Part shown: piece after piece, positions 44,447 through 53,825 of the stretch
Numbering within the stretch: the stretch's first letter is position 1
How the letters are laid out: each line of letters starts with the position of its first letter
Origin: Bradyrhizobium sp. ISRA430
GTDB lineage: Bacteria > Pseudomonadota > Alphaproteobacteria > Rhizobiales > Xanthobacteraceae
Reading direction: 5' to 3'
Length of the DNA: 64,000 nt
NCBI RefSeq assembly: GCF_029909975.1
Contig: NZ_CP094516.1
Coordinates: 806,001-870,000, forward strand
Notes under the pieces: model-generated
Told to the model about the DNA's origin: nothing
Seen by the model: only the letters and a program-made list of their open reading frames with translations
Database searches by the model: none
Program-made: the position numbers and the translations under genes

Positions 44447-47400
44447 ATGCCGAGCGCCGGATTTGTCCACCTTCACGTTCACTCGGCCTATTCGCTGCTC
44501 AAGGGCTCGATCAAGATCGCCAAGCTGGCCGAGCTCGCCAAGAAGGACCACCAGCCGGCCTTGGCGCTGACCGACACCGACAACATGTTCGGTGCGCTGG
44601 AGTTCTCCGACAAGATGGCGGGCTCCGGCATCCAGCCGATCGTCGGCTGCGAGCTCGCCATCGATTTCGGCGACCAGGATCCGAATGCGCGCAACGCGCT
44701 TCTGCCGTCGCGCGTGGTGCTGCTGGCAGCGCAGGAGCGCGGCTATCGCAGCCTGATGCGGCTGAATTCGCGCGCATTCCTGGAGACGCCCGACACTCAC
44801 GCCTCCCACATCAAGTTCGACTGGCTCGAGGGGGAGACCGAAGGCCTGATCGCGCTCACCGGCGGCCCGGACGGGCCGATCTCGCTGGCGCTTGCCGCCG
44901 GCCACGCCGAGCTTGCGGCCACACGCTGCGAGCGTCTCGCGAGCCTGTTCGGCGACCGCCTCTATATCGAGCTGCAGCGCCACGGCATCGACAAGGAGCG
45001 GCGCATCGAGAGCGGGCTGATCGACATCGCCTACACAAAAGGCCTGCCGCTGGTCGCGACCAATGAGCCGTATTTCGCTGCGACGGACGACTACGAGGCG
45101 CACGACGCGCTGCTCTGCATTGCCGGCGGACGGCTGATCGCCGAGACCGATCGCGTGCAGCTCACGCCGGATCACCGTTTCAAGACGCGCGCCGAGATGG
45201 CGGTGCTGTTCGCCGACATTCCGGAGGCGCTGGCCTCGACGGTCGAGATCGCCGAGCGCTGCTCGTTCCGCCCGATGACGCGCAAGCCGATCCTGCCGTT
45301 CTTCACCGTCGGTGCCGCGGCCAGCTCCGACGCCGCCGCGGTGGAGGCAGCCGAATTGAAGCGGCAGGCGGAGGAGGGGCTTGCCAACCGCCTGCGCGTC
45401 CACGGCTTGGCGCCGAACACGACGGAGGAGGACTACAACAAGCGCCTGGCATTCGAGCTCGACGTCATCATGCGGATGAAGTACGCGGGCTACTTCCTGA
45501 TCGTGTCCGACTTCATCAAATGGGCGAAGGCGCACGGCATCCCGGTCGGGCCGGGCCGCGGCTCCGGCGCAGGCTCGCTCGTCGCCTGGGCGCTGACCAT
45601 CACCGATCTCGATCCGATCAAGTTCGGCCTGCTGTTCGAGCGCTTCCTCAATCCGGAACGCGTCTCGATGCCGGACTTCGACATCGACTTCTGCCAGGAC
45701 CGCCGCGGTGAGGTGATCCAGTATGTGCAGCAGCGCTACGGCCGCGACCAGGTCGCCCAGATCATCACCTTCGGTACGCTGCAGGCGCGCGGCGTGCTGC
45801 GCGACGTCGGCCGCGTGCTGCAAATGCCGTATGGCCAGGTCGACAAGCTCACCAAGCTGGTGCCGCAGAATCCGGCTGCGCCCGTGACGCTGGCCGCCGC
45901 CATCGAGAGCGAGCCGAAGCTCCAGGCGTTTCGCGACGAGGATCCGGTGGTGGCGCGTGCCTTCGATATCGCACAGCGCCTCGAAGGCCTGACGCGCCAC
46001 GCCTCGACGCATGCGGCCGGCATCGTGATCGGCGACCGTCCCTTGAGCGAGCTCGTGCCGCTCTATCGCGATCCCAAGTCCGACATGCCGGTGACCCAGT
46101 TCAACATGAAATGGGTCGAGCCGGCCGGCCTCGTGAAATTCGACTTCCTCGGCCTGAAGACGCTGACGGTGCTCGACGTCGCGGTAAAGCTGCTCAAGCC
46201 GCGCAACATCCATGTCGATCTCGCCACGCTGCCGATCGACGACGCGGAAAGCTACCAGATGCTGGCGCGCGGCGACGTGGTCGGCGTGTTTCAGGTTGAA
46301 AGTCAGGGCATGCGGCGCGCGCTGATCGACATGCGCCCCGACCGTTTCGAGGACATCATCGCGCTGGTCGCGCTGTACCGTCCGGGTCCGATGGCGAACA
46401 TCCCGACCTATTGCGCCCGCAAGCACGGCGACGAGGAGCCGGAATATCTGCACCCCGTGCTGGAGCCGATCCTGAAGGAGACGTTCGGCGTCATCATCTA
46501 CCAGGAACAGGTGATGCAGATCGCGCAGGTGATGTCGGGGTACTCGCTCGGCGACGCCGACCTGCTCCGCCGTGCGATGGGCAAGAAGATCCGCGCCGAG
46601 ATGGACAAGCAGCGCGACATCTTCGTCGCCGGCGCGGTGAAGAACGGCGTGCCGAAGGCGCAGGCCGAGACCATCTTCGAGCTGCTGGCGAAATTCGCCG
46701 ACTACGGCTTCAACAAGAGCCATGCGGCGGCCTACGCGCTGGTGTCCTACCACACCGCCTACATGAAGGCGCATTATCCGGTGGAGTTCATCGCGGCGTC
46801 GATGACGCTCGATCTCAACAATACGGACAAGCTTTCGGAATTCCGCTCCGAGGCGCAGCGCCTCGGCATCAAGGTCGAGCCGCCGAATGTCAACCGGTCA
46901 GGGGCGACCTTTGATGTCGGCGACAAGACGATCTACTACGCGCTCGCAGCCCTCAAGGGCGTCGGCCTTCAGGCGGTCGAGCAAATCATCGAGGAGCGCA
47001 CCAGGAATGGGCTGTTCACCTCGCTTGCGGATTTCGCCGCGCGGGTAAATCCCCGTGCGATCAACAAGCGCATCATCGAGAGCCTGGCTGCCGCCGGCGC
47101 CTTTGACACGCTGGAGCCGAACCGCGCCCGCGTCTTTGCCGGTGCGGACGCGATCCTCGCGGCCTGTCAGCGCGCGCATGAGGCGGCCACCATCGGCCAG
47201 AACGATATGTTCGGCGGCGCTGCGGACGCGCCCACCATCATGCTGCCGCAGATCGAGGCCTGGCTGCCGGCCGAGCGGCTGCGCCGCGAATACGACGCGA
47301 TCGGCTTCTTCCTGTCGGGCCATCCGCTCGATGACTACGCGACCGTGCTGAAGCGCCTGCGCGTGCAGTCCTGGGCGGAGTTTTCGCGTGCGGTGAAGAC

Positions 47401-47950
47401 CGGCGCGACCGCCGGCAAGGTCGCGGCCACCGTGGTGTCGCGCATGGAACGGCGCACCAAGACCGGCAACAAGATGGGTATCATGGGCCTGTCCGATCCG
47501 ACCGGCCATTTCGAGGCGGTGCTGTTCTCCGAAGGCCTCGCGCAATATCGCGACGTGCTGGAGCCGGGCGCCGCGGTGCTGCTCCAACTCGGCGCGGAGC
47601 TCCAGGGCGAGGATGTGCGCGCGCGCGTCCTGCACGCCGAGCCGCTGGATGATGCGGCTGCCAAGACGCAGAAGGGGTTGCGCATCTTCCTGCGCGATAC
47701 CAAGCCGCTGGAGTCGATCGCCAAGCGTCTTGCCGGACCCGAGATGGCTGCCTCGAACGGTGCAGCGCCAAAGGTGGGCAGCCCAGGCATCGCGCCCCGC
47801 TCCAACGGCGACGGCGAGGTCTCGCTGGTGATGATGCTTGATCTCGAGACCGAGGTGGAGATGAAGCTGCCCGGCCGCTTCAAGGTCTCGCCGCAGATCG
47901 CCGGCGCGATCAAGGCGGTCGCAGGCGTCGTCGACGTACAGCAGCTCTAA
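44447..47950 (+). CDS. dnaE: DNA polymerase III alpha subunit
   Basis: A 1167-residue replicative polymerase of the C-family. The N-terminal PHP domain starts FVHLHVHSAYSLLKGS. The palm contains PDFDIDFCQDRR, where D410 and D412 correspond to the catalytic aspartates. The fingers and tau-binding region have YRPGPMANIPTY and IIYQEQVMQIA. A helix-hairpin-helix region and an OB fold (LSDPTGHFEAVLF) follow. Length and N-terminus are those of DnaE1, not of the shorter SOS mutagenesis polymerase DnaE2. It replicates the chromosome as part of the holoenzyme. Confidence 0.97.
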   Translation: MPSAGFVHLHVHSAYSLLKGSIKIAKLAELAKKDHQPALALTDTDNMFGALEFSDKMAGSGIQPIVGCELAIDFGDQDPNARNALLPSRVVLLAAQERGYRSLMRLNSRAFLETPDTHASHIKFDWLEGETEGLIALTGGPDGPISLALAAGHAELAATRCERLASLFGDRLYIELQRHGIDKERRIESGLIDIAYTKGLPLVATNEPYFAATDDYEAHDALLCIAGGRLIAETDRVQLTPDHRFKTRAEMAVLFADIPEALASTVEIAERCSFRPMTRKPILPFFTVGAAASSDAAAVEAAELKRQAEEGLANRLRVHGLAPNTTEEDYNKRLAFELDVIMRMKYAGYFLIVSDFIKWAKAHGIPVGPGRGSGAGSLVAWALTITDLDPIKFGLLFERFLNPERVSMPDFDIDFCQDRRGEVIQYVQQRYGRDQVAQIITFGTLQARGVLRDVGRVLQMPYGQVDKLTKLVPQNPAAPVTLAAAIESEPKLQAFRDEDPVVARAFDIAQRLEGLTRHASTHAAGIVIGDRPLSELVPLYRDPKSDMPVTQFNMKWVEPAGLVKFDFLGLKTLTVLDVAVKLLKPRNIHVDLATLPIDDAESYQMLARGDVVGVFQVESQGMRRALIDMRPDRFEDIIALVALYRPGPMANIPTYCARKHGDEEPEYLHPVLEPILKETFGVIIYQEQVMQIAQVMSGYSLGDADLLRRAMGKKIRAEMDKQRDIFVAGAVKNGVPKAQAETIFELLAKFADYGFNKSHAAAYALVSYHTAYMKAHYPVEFIAASMTLDLNNTDKLSEFRSEAQRLGIKVEPPNVNRSGATFDVGDKTIYYALAALKGVGLQAVEQIIEERTRNGLFTSLADFAARVNPRAINKRIIESLAAAGAFDTLEPNRARVFAGADAILAACQRAHEAATIGQNDMFGGAADAPTIMLPQIEAWLPAERLRREYDAIGFFLSGHPLDDYATVLKRLRVQSWAEFSRAVKTGATAGKVAATVVSRMERRTKTGNKMGIMGLSDPTGHFEAVLFSEGLAQYRDVLEPGAAVLLQLGAELQGEDVRARVLHAEPLDDAAAKTQKGLRIFLRDTKPLESIAKRLAGPEMAASNGAAPKVGSPGIAPRSNGDGEVSLVMMLDLETEVEMKLPGRFKVSPQIAGAIKAVAGVVDVQQL

Positions 47951-48408
47951 GCCGTGTACTCATAAATCGGGGCAATTGGTGCGGCGCGCCCGATTTCCGC
48001 TCGTCAGCCAAGAGCGGCGCGAAAGCGGACGTCGGCGGAGGTCGCAAAAGCGCCAAATCCGGACGTCCATCCAAACGTGGTCGAGCGCTTGAGCTCGGGG
48101 CCCGCAGAGCATCGAAAATTTAGATGACCGGATAGGGCGAATGGTGGACCGCCGTCGAGGCGCAAAGCTTTGCCGTTGCTGCGGTAAATTCGCTTTCGAG
48201 TTGGGTGCTGCGCGCGTACCTGACTTGCTGACGATGTTGGTCGCTTGAAATACGATATATATCAATGTGTTGAAAAATATTGCATGCAATATGCAATTTT
48301 TCGATTGAGCCTACGTTGCGATTGCCCTAGACCAGAAAGGGCCCACGCCTCCCGCCACAGAGCGGTCACGAGAGCAGAAGGATGGGAGCAAACCGACGGA
48401 GGATCAGA
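47951..48408 (+). other. Intergenic region between dnaE and the MFS gene
   Basis: About 458 bp without a credible gene on either strand. The left half is GC-rich and featureless. From about 48240 it becomes AT-rich, as expected of a promoter, and holds the palindrome at 48279-48290. The last 100 bp lead into the ribosome site of the MFS gene. Confidence 0.6.
48279..48290. promoter_or_regulatory. Perfect 12-bp palindrome in the promoter of the catabolic cluster
   Basis: ATTGCATGCAAT is a perfect palindrome and is followed at once by a partial second copy (ATGCAAT). It lies in an AT-rich stretch 119 bp before the first gene of the cluster, which encodes a FadR-type GntR repressor. Operators of that family are short palindromes, so this is the natural candidate site. 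Confidence 0.45.
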
Positions 48409-49713
48409 ATGGACGGGCGTGCGACGACGGCAAATGGTGTTTTGGCGGCGAGGCGGACGAACGTCCGCTGGAAGATTTTCTTCCTGATGTTGTTCCTGAT
48501 CGCGATCAACTACATCGATCGCGCTTCGCTCTCGGTGGCGATGCCGCTGATCGCGAAGGAGTTCAATCTCGATCCTGCGACGCAGGGACTCATCCTCTCT
48601 TCGTTCTTCTGGACCTACGCCTTCATGCAGGTCCCGGGCGGCATGCTCGCGGACAAGTTCAAGCCGCGTATCGTCATCGCCGCCGCGACCATCGGCTGGG
48701 GCTTCTTCCAGGCGATCGCCGCGGCGTCCACCAACTGGGTGATGCTGCTCCTGACGCGGCTCGGCCTCGGCGCCACCGAGGCGCCGATCTATCCTGCGGG
48801 CGGAAAGCTGAACGCGATCTGGATGACGCAGAACGAGCGCGCCCGCGGTGCCACGCTGCTGGACGGCGGCGCGCCGCTCGGCGCTGCGCTCGGCGCAGTC
48901 GTCATCGCCTGGCTGATCGCGGCATTCGATTCATGGCGCGCGGCCTTCCTGGTTGCCGGCGTCGGCACGGTCCTGTGCGGCCTCGCGGCCTGGTGGTACA
49001 TCCGCAATACGCCAAGGGAGCATCCCTCCGTCGACGACAGCGAGGCGCGCTTCATCGAGGCGGCGCATGCCGAGGAAGACGCCCAGGCACCGGCCTCGCG
49101 CGGCGGCGGCGCAGGCGCCTACTTTCGCTTCCGCTCGGTCTGGTTGATGTGCTGCGGCTGGATGTTCTTCAACACCGTGTTCTACGGGCTGTTGACCTGG
49201 ATGCCGACCTACCTGTTCAAGGTGCACGGTTTCGACATCAAGACGCTGGGCGGCGCGTCCTTCATCATTTTCTTCGCCGGCTTCATCGGCGAACTCGTCG
49301 GCGGTTTCATCGGCGACGCGTGGCGCGCCCGCGGCGGCACGCCCAACCTCGTGTTCCGCTCGCTGTTCGGCCTCGCGGCGCTGATCGCGACGGCCTCGGT
49401 CTTCGCCGTGGCTTATGTCCGCGATCCCGTCATCGTCGTCGTGCTGCTGTCGACCACGCTGTTCTTCCTGCGCTGGTGCGGCATGTACTGGGCGATCCCC
49501 TCGATGCTCGCCACGCGGGACCGCGCCGGCTTGCTCGGCGGCTGCATGAATCTCGGCGGCAACATCGCCGGCATCACCGTGCCGATCATCGTCGGCTTCA
49601 TCGTGCAGATCACCGGATCGTACTTCCTGGCCTTGATGTTCTTCGCCGCGGCCGGTGTCGCTCTGTTCGCCTGCTCGACCGCGATCGATTACAGCCGCAA
49701 GCTGCCGGTCTGA
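48409..49713 (+). CDS. MFS transporter, anion:cation symporter (ACS) type
   Basis: A 434-residue protein with 12 hydrophobic segments. The first is followed by INYIDRASLSVAMPLIAKEF, a signature of the ACS family that imports organic acids such as hexuronates, galactonate or phthalate. Also typical are FQAIAAASTNWVMLLLTRLG and ATEAPIYPAGGKL. The ATG at 48409 has a strong GGAGGA ribosome site; an alternative ATG at 48382 is less good. First gene of the hydantoin-type catabolic cluster, so it probably imports the starting compound. Confidence 0.88.
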   Translation: MDGRATTANGVLAARRTNVRWKIFFLMLFLIAINYIDRASLSVAMPLIAKEFNLDPATQGLILSSFFWTYAFMQVPGGMLADKFKPRIVIAAATIGWGFFQAIAAASTNWVMLLLTRLGLGATEAPIYPAGGKLNAIWMTQNERARGATLLDGGAPLGAALGAVVIAWLIAAFDSWRAAFLVAGVGTVLCGLAAWWYIRNTPREHPSVDDSEARFIEAAHAEEDAQAPASRGGGAGAYFRFRSVWLMCCGWMFFNTVFYGLLTWMPTYLFKVHGFDIKTLGGASFIIFFAGFIGELVGGFIGDAWRARGGTPNLVFRSLFGLAALIATASVFAVAYVRDPVIVVVLLSTTLFFLRWCGMYWAIPSMLATRDRAGLLGGCMNLGGNIAGITVPIIVGFIVQITGSYFLALMFFAAAGVALFACSTAIDYSRKLPV

Positions 49714-49775
49714 CGACGTGTTCGCCCGCTTTCCCGGCCAGTTCGGGAGCGGGCGACAAAAACCTGAGGAGCACG

Positions 49776-50543
49776 ATGATGACACGACGCGTTCGCCTGG
49801 GCATGCTGACACCATCGTCCAACACCGTGCTCGAGCCGGTGACGATGGCGATGTTGGCCAGCCTGCCAGGCGTCTCCGCGCATTTCTCGCGCTTCAGGGT
49901 CACGGAGATTGCGCTGTCCGAGCAGGCGCTCGGCCAGTTCGACGATAGCGAGATTCTCCGCGCGGCCGAGTTGCTCGCTCATGCCAAGGTTGACGTGATC
50001 GCCTGGAACGGCACCTCGGCAAGCTGGCTCGGCTTCGACCGCGACGAGCGCCTGTGCGAACGCATCCGCGAGGCGACCGGGATTGCCGCCTGCACCTCCG
50101 TGCTGGCGTTCCGCGAGATCTTCGAGCGGACGGGGGTTCGGCGCGTCGGTCTCGTCACGCCCTACCGCAGCGACGTCCAGTCGAAGATTATGGCGAACTG
50201 GCAGGCCTCCGGGTTTCACTGCAGCAGCGAGCGGCATGCCGGCTTGCAGGACAATTTCAGCTTCGCCGAGGTGACCGAGCAGGAGGTCGCCGATCTGGTG
50301 CGCGCGGTGGCGCGGGAAGGGTGCGACGCGGTCGCGATCGTCTGCACCAACATGCGCGGTGCCGGCCTCGCCGCGCCGCTGGAGCGGGAGCTCGGCATTC
50401 CCATCTATGATTCGATCGCGACGACGCTCTGGAAAAGCCTCGACGTCGCGGGCGTTCCGCCCGCGCGCATCGAGGGATGGGGCCGCCTGTTTCAGGACGA
50501 TCGGCTGACGCCGCGGCGGGAGGCCGCGACGGCATCTCGCTGA
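49776..50543 (+). CDS. Maleate isomerase / arylmalonate decarboxylase family protein
   Basis: A 255-residue Asp/Glu racemase-superfamily protein. Family marks: RVRLGMLTPSSNTVLEPVTM, VDVIAWNGTSASWLGF and CDAVAIVCTNMRGAG. Maleate isomerases and racemases of this fold use two cysteines. Here the first position is glycine (G79) and only the second (C190) is cysteine. That is the arrangement known from Bordetella arylmalonate decarboxylase (G74/C188). Decarboxylation of a substituted malonate, or a related isomerisation, is thus possible; the substrate is unknown. AGGAG precedes the ATG. It lies between the importer and the regulator of the cluster. Confidence 0.82.
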   Translation: MMTRRVRLGMLTPSSNTVLEPVTMAMLASLPGVSAHFSRFRVTEIALSEQALGQFDDSEILRAAELLAHAKVDVIAWNGTSASWLGFDRDERLCERIREATGIAACTSVLAFREIFERTGVRRVGLVTPYRSDVQSKIMANWQASGFHCSSERHAGLQDNFSFAEVTEQEVADLVRAVAREGCDAVAIVCTNMRGAGLAAPLERELGIPIYDSIATTLWKSLDVAGVPPARIEGWGRLFQDDRLTPRREAATASR

Positions 50544-50642
50544 CTCCGGACGTCTATTTGTGAGCGGCGTGGGATGCGATTTCGATACTGGGCCTGAGCG
50601 AGGACATTATAAGTTATAGGTGTGCCTCTCCGGAGGAATGGG

Positions 50643-51434
50643 ATGGCGGAACGCAAGAAAGCAAGGACAGACGGCAAGCGCGGCCGCTCGACGGTCGTAA
50701 AGCGCCGTTTGCGGCTGCAGCGCACGGGCCTGCACGAGGATGCCACAGCGCGACTGCGCAGCCTGATCGTTCGCGGCGACCTTGCGCCCGGTGAACCCCT
50801 GATCGAGGCGGATCTCTCCGAGGCGCTCGGCATTTCCCGTACGCCCCTGCGCGAGGCGCTAAAACTCCTGGCGTCCGAAGGACTGGTCCAGCTTCGTCTC
50901 AATCGCAGCGCGATCATCGCGCCGATCCGCCAGGACGAGGTCGAGGAATTGTTCGAGGCTGTCAGCGGCATCGAGCGGGTTGCGGCCGAGCTGGCCGCGC
51001 TGCGCATGACCGAGCGCGATCTTGAAAAGCTCGATCATCTGCAGGAGAGGATGGAACGGCTGCACCACACCGGCAAGCTACGCGACTATTTCGAGCTGAA
51101 TCAGCAGATCCACAGCTTCATCGTCGCCTGCTCGTGCAACCGGGCGCTGAAGGCCACCCACGATTTGCTGCTCGGCCGAGTCGAGCGCGCGCGCCTGTTC
51201 GCCCTGTCATCGCAGGAGCGATGGGATGAATCCGTGGAGGAGCATCGCGCGCTGCTTGCCGCATTGAAGCAGCGCGATGCTGATCGCGCCGGACGGGTGC
51301 TGGCACGGCACGTGGTCCGGACCGGCGTTGTGGTTCGGGAAATTCTCGACAGCCGGCGCGATGGCGCAGAGCAACCTGTCGACGAGGCGGCGGCGCACAA
51401 CGATCGCGCCGCCCAACGAGAGGACCATGTATGA
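50643..51434 (+). CDS. GntR family regulator, FadR/FCD subfamily
   Basis: A 263-residue protein. After a basic N-terminal extension (KKARTDGKRGRSTVVKRRLR) comes the winged helix with IVRGDLAPGEPLIEADLSEA and LGISRTPLREALKLLASEGL, the GntR hallmark. The C-terminal FCD domain has FEAVSGIERVAAELAA and YFELNQQIHSFIV with metal-binding-type histidines (NxxxH, EEHRALLAAL). CGGAGGAA precedes the ATG at 50643. Its TGA overlaps the ATG of the next gene. It probably represses this cluster and is relieved by a pathway metabolite. Confidence 0.92.
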   Translation: MAERKKARTDGKRGRSTVVKRRLRLQRTGLHEDATARLRSLIVRGDLAPGEPLIEADLSEALGISRTPLREALKLLASEGLVQLRLNRSAIIAPIRQDEVEELFEAVSGIERVAAELAALRMTERDLEKLDHLQERMERLHHTGKLRDYFELNQQIHSFIVACSCNRALKATHDLLLGRVERARLFALSSQERWDESVEEHRALLAALKQRDADRAGRVLARHVVRTGVVVREILDSRRDGAEQPVDEAAAHNDRAAQREDHV

Positions 51435-52216
51435 GGATCCTGCTGCTCAACCCGAACACTAGCATGGACGTGACCGATCTCCTGCTGTCGGCTGGCCGGG
51501 AGGCGGCGTCAGCGAGAACGGAGATCGTTCCTCTCACTGCGCCCCGCGGCGTGCCCTATATCGCGACCCGCGCCGAGGCGCAGATCGGCGGGGCGATCGC
51601 GCTCGAAATGCTCGCAGAACACAGTCGCAATGTTGACGCGGCGATCATCGCCGCGTTCGGCGACCCCGGCCTGTTCGCAGCGCGCGAGCTGTTCGATATC
51701 CCTGTTGTCGGCATGGCGGAAGCTGCGATGCTCACTGCCTGCATGCTGGGCCGGCGCTTCTCGATCGTTACTTTCGCGCGCGCGCTCGGCCCCTGGTATC
51801 AGGAATGTGTCGAGATGCACGGGCTACGCGAGCGGTGCGCCGGCATTCGCATGCTCGACGGCGCATTCCGGTCGATCTCGAACGTGCAGGACGAAAAGGA
51901 GGCGTTGCTCGTCGAACTCGCCAACCGCGCCGTGCGCGAGGACGAGGCCGACGTGATCATCCTGGCCGGCGCACCGCTCGCCGGTCTCGCGGCCAAGGTC
52001 AAAGCGAAAATCCCGGTTCCGGTGGTCGATCAGGTTGCGGCGGCCGTCAAGCAGGCGGAAGCGCTCGTGGCGCTCGCGCCCAGGAAGGCGACCGCAGGAA
52101 CGTTCCGCCGGCCCGATCCCAAGCCGACGGTCGGTCTGCCGGACGCGCTGGGTCGTCACATCGAACATCGCAACGGGAGCGAGGCGGGAACATCGCGCAA
52201 GGAGAAGCGGCCATGA
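51431..52216 (+). CDS. Asp/Glu (hydantoin) racemase family protein lacking both catalytic cysteines
   Basis: A 261-residue protein starting MRILLLNPNTSMDVTDLL, typical of hydantoin/allantoin racemases. In those enzymes two cysteines flip the substrate: one in ACFGDPGL and one in LGCAGM. Here the matching segments are IIAAFGDPGLFAARE (A75) and VIILAGAPLAGLA (G180), so neither cysteine is present. It therefore cannot use the known two-base mechanism and may do a different reaction or bind ligand. It is translationally coupled to the regulator before it and to the hydantoinase after it (ATGA overlaps), so it belongs to the pathway. Confidence 0.85.
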   Translation: MRILLLNPNTSMDVTDLLLSAGREAASARTEIVPLTAPRGVPYIATRAEAQIGGAIALEMLAEHSRNVDAAIIAAFGDPGLFAARELFDIPVVGMAEAAMLTACMLGRRFSIVTFARALGPWYQECVEMHGLRERCAGIRMLDGAFRSISNVQDEKEALLVELANRAVREDEADVIILAGAPLAGLAAKVKAKIPVPVVDQVAAAVKQAEALVALAPRKATAGTFRRPDPKPTVGLPDALGRHIEHRNGSEAGTSRKEKRP

Positions 52217-53637
52217 GCGGGCTCGACGTTATCATCCGCGGGGGCACTATCGCCACCGCCTCCGACACGTTTCAGTGCGACGTCGGCATCCGCGATGGGC
52301 GCGTCGTGGTGTTGGGTCAGGAACTCGGTCCGGCAGGCAAGGTGATCGATGCAACCGGCAAGCTCGTCCTGCCCGGTGGCATCGACAGCCATGTCCATTT
52401 CTCCCAGCCCTCCGGCCCCGATATCGTCATGGCGGACGATTTCGAAAGCGGTACACGGTCCGCCGCGTTCGGCGGCAACACGACGGTGCTGCCGTTCTGC
52501 CTTCAGGAAAAGGGCCATTCGCTGCGCGAGGCAGTGAATCGGTACCATGAGTTGGCGGATGGCAATTGCTACGTCGACGTCTCGTTTCACCTGATCATTT
52601 CGGATCCGACCGAGCAGGTGCTCGGGCAGGAGCTGCCGGCTCTGATCGAGGACGGCTACACCTCCTTCAAGGTGTTCATGACCTATGAGGATCTGGCGTT
52701 GTCCGATCGCGAGATTCTCGAAGTGATGTCGGTGGCGCGCGAGACCGGCGCGCTGGTGATGGTGCATGCCGAGAATTACGACGCTATCCGCTTTCTGACG
52801 GATCGCCTGGAGCGCGCCTCGAAGACCGCGCCTTATTATCACGCGGTCTCGCGCCCGATCGTCGTAGAGCGCGAGGCGACGCACCGCGCGATCTCGCTCG
52901 CGGAACTGGTCGACGTGCCGGTCATGATCGTCCACGTGTCGAACCGCGAGGCGATGGAAGAGATCCGACGAGCCCAGCAGAAGGGCCTGAAGGTCTATGG
53001 GGAGACTTGTCCTCAATATCTCATGCTCACCGCGGACGACCTTCAGGGGCTCAACATGGAAGGCGCCAAATATGTCTGCTCGCCGCCGCCGCGCGACGTG
53101 GCCAGCCAGGGCGCTTGCTGGGAGGGCATCCAGACAGGTGTGTTCTCAGTGTTCTCGTCCGACCATTGTCCGTTCCGTTATAACGATCCGCAAGGCAAGC
53201 TCGCGCCGAAGGGCCGCACCAGCTTCCGCTGGGTGCCGAACGGCATTCCAGGCGTCGCTACGCGGCTGCCGATCCTGTTCTCGGAAGGAGTCGCGAAGGG
53301 CCGTATCGATATCAATCGCTTTGTTGCCCTAACATCCACGAACCACGCCAAAACCTATGGTCTCTACCCGCGGAAGGGTACGATCGCGGTGGGCGCGGAC
53401 GCCGACATCGCCATCTGGGATCCGGATAAGCGCGTTGTGATCACCCACGACCTGCTTCGCGATGGCTCCGACTACACTCCCTATGAAGGGCGCGAAGTCA
53501 CCGGCTGGCCCGTCATCACGATGGTAAGGGGGCAGGTCGTGGTCAGCGACGGCGAGCTTCTTGGCACGCGGGGCCATGGCTCGTATCTGTCGCGGAATAA
53601 ATCCTCCCTGACGACCTCGGATAGTTCTCGCTCCTGA
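52213..53637 (+). CDS. Dihydropyrimidinase / D-hydantoinase family amidohydrolase
   Basis: A 474-residue cyclic amidohydrolase. The metal ligands are all in place: GGIDSHVHF (H60, H62), the lysine to be carboxylated in TSFKVFMTY (K153), MVHAENYDA, IVHVSNREA and the metal aspartate in SSDHCPF. These enzymes open hydantoin or dihydropyrimidine rings. AAGGAG precedes the ATG, which overlaps the racemase-like gene. No N-carbamoyl-amino-acid amidohydrolase is in the cluster, so the next step must be encoded elsewhere or the substrate is another cyclic amide. Confidence 0.92.
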   Translation: MSGLDVIIRGGTIATASDTFQCDVGIRDGRVVVLGQELGPAGKVIDATGKLVLPGGIDSHVHFSQPSGPDIVMADDFESGTRSAAFGGNTTVLPFCLQEKGHSLREAVNRYHELADGNCYVDVSFHLIISDPTEQVLGQELPALIEDGYTSFKVFMTYEDLALSDREILEVMSVARETGALVMVHAENYDAIRFLTDRLERASKTAPYYHAVSRPIVVEREATHRAISLAELVDVPVMIVHVSNREAMEEIRRAQQKGLKVYGETCPQYLMLTADDLQGLNMEGAKYVCSPPPRDVASQGACWEGIQTGVFSVFSSDHCPFRYNDPQGKLAPKGRTSFRWVPNGIPGVATRLPILFSEGVAKGRIDINRFVALTSTNHAKTYGLYPRKGTIAVGADADIAIWDPDKRVVITHDLLRDGSDYTPYEGREVTGWPVITMVRGQVVVSDGELLGTRGHGSYLSRNKSSLTTSDSSRS

Positions 53638-53825
53638 CAGGCCCCAGTTCTGCAACGGGTTACGAGCGGCTGGATGTCCGCTTGCGAGATCGGCTTGCCT
53701 CGTCCGTCGATGCCTCCCTTATCTTCGTTGAATGTGAGCGAGGAGCCTAGCCAGAATTTGCGCGAGGCCCTATCATCGGCTACCGCCCGGAGAGACAATC
53801 GGCGGACGACCAGGAGGAGACAATC

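Noticed and set aside
44447-47950. DnaE2 (SOS mutagenesis polymerase), because LexA boxes lie upstream
   Set aside because: The 1167-residue length, N-terminal PHP start and OB-fold end fit DnaE1; imuA/imuB are absent. The boxes belong first to the small gene at 44135.
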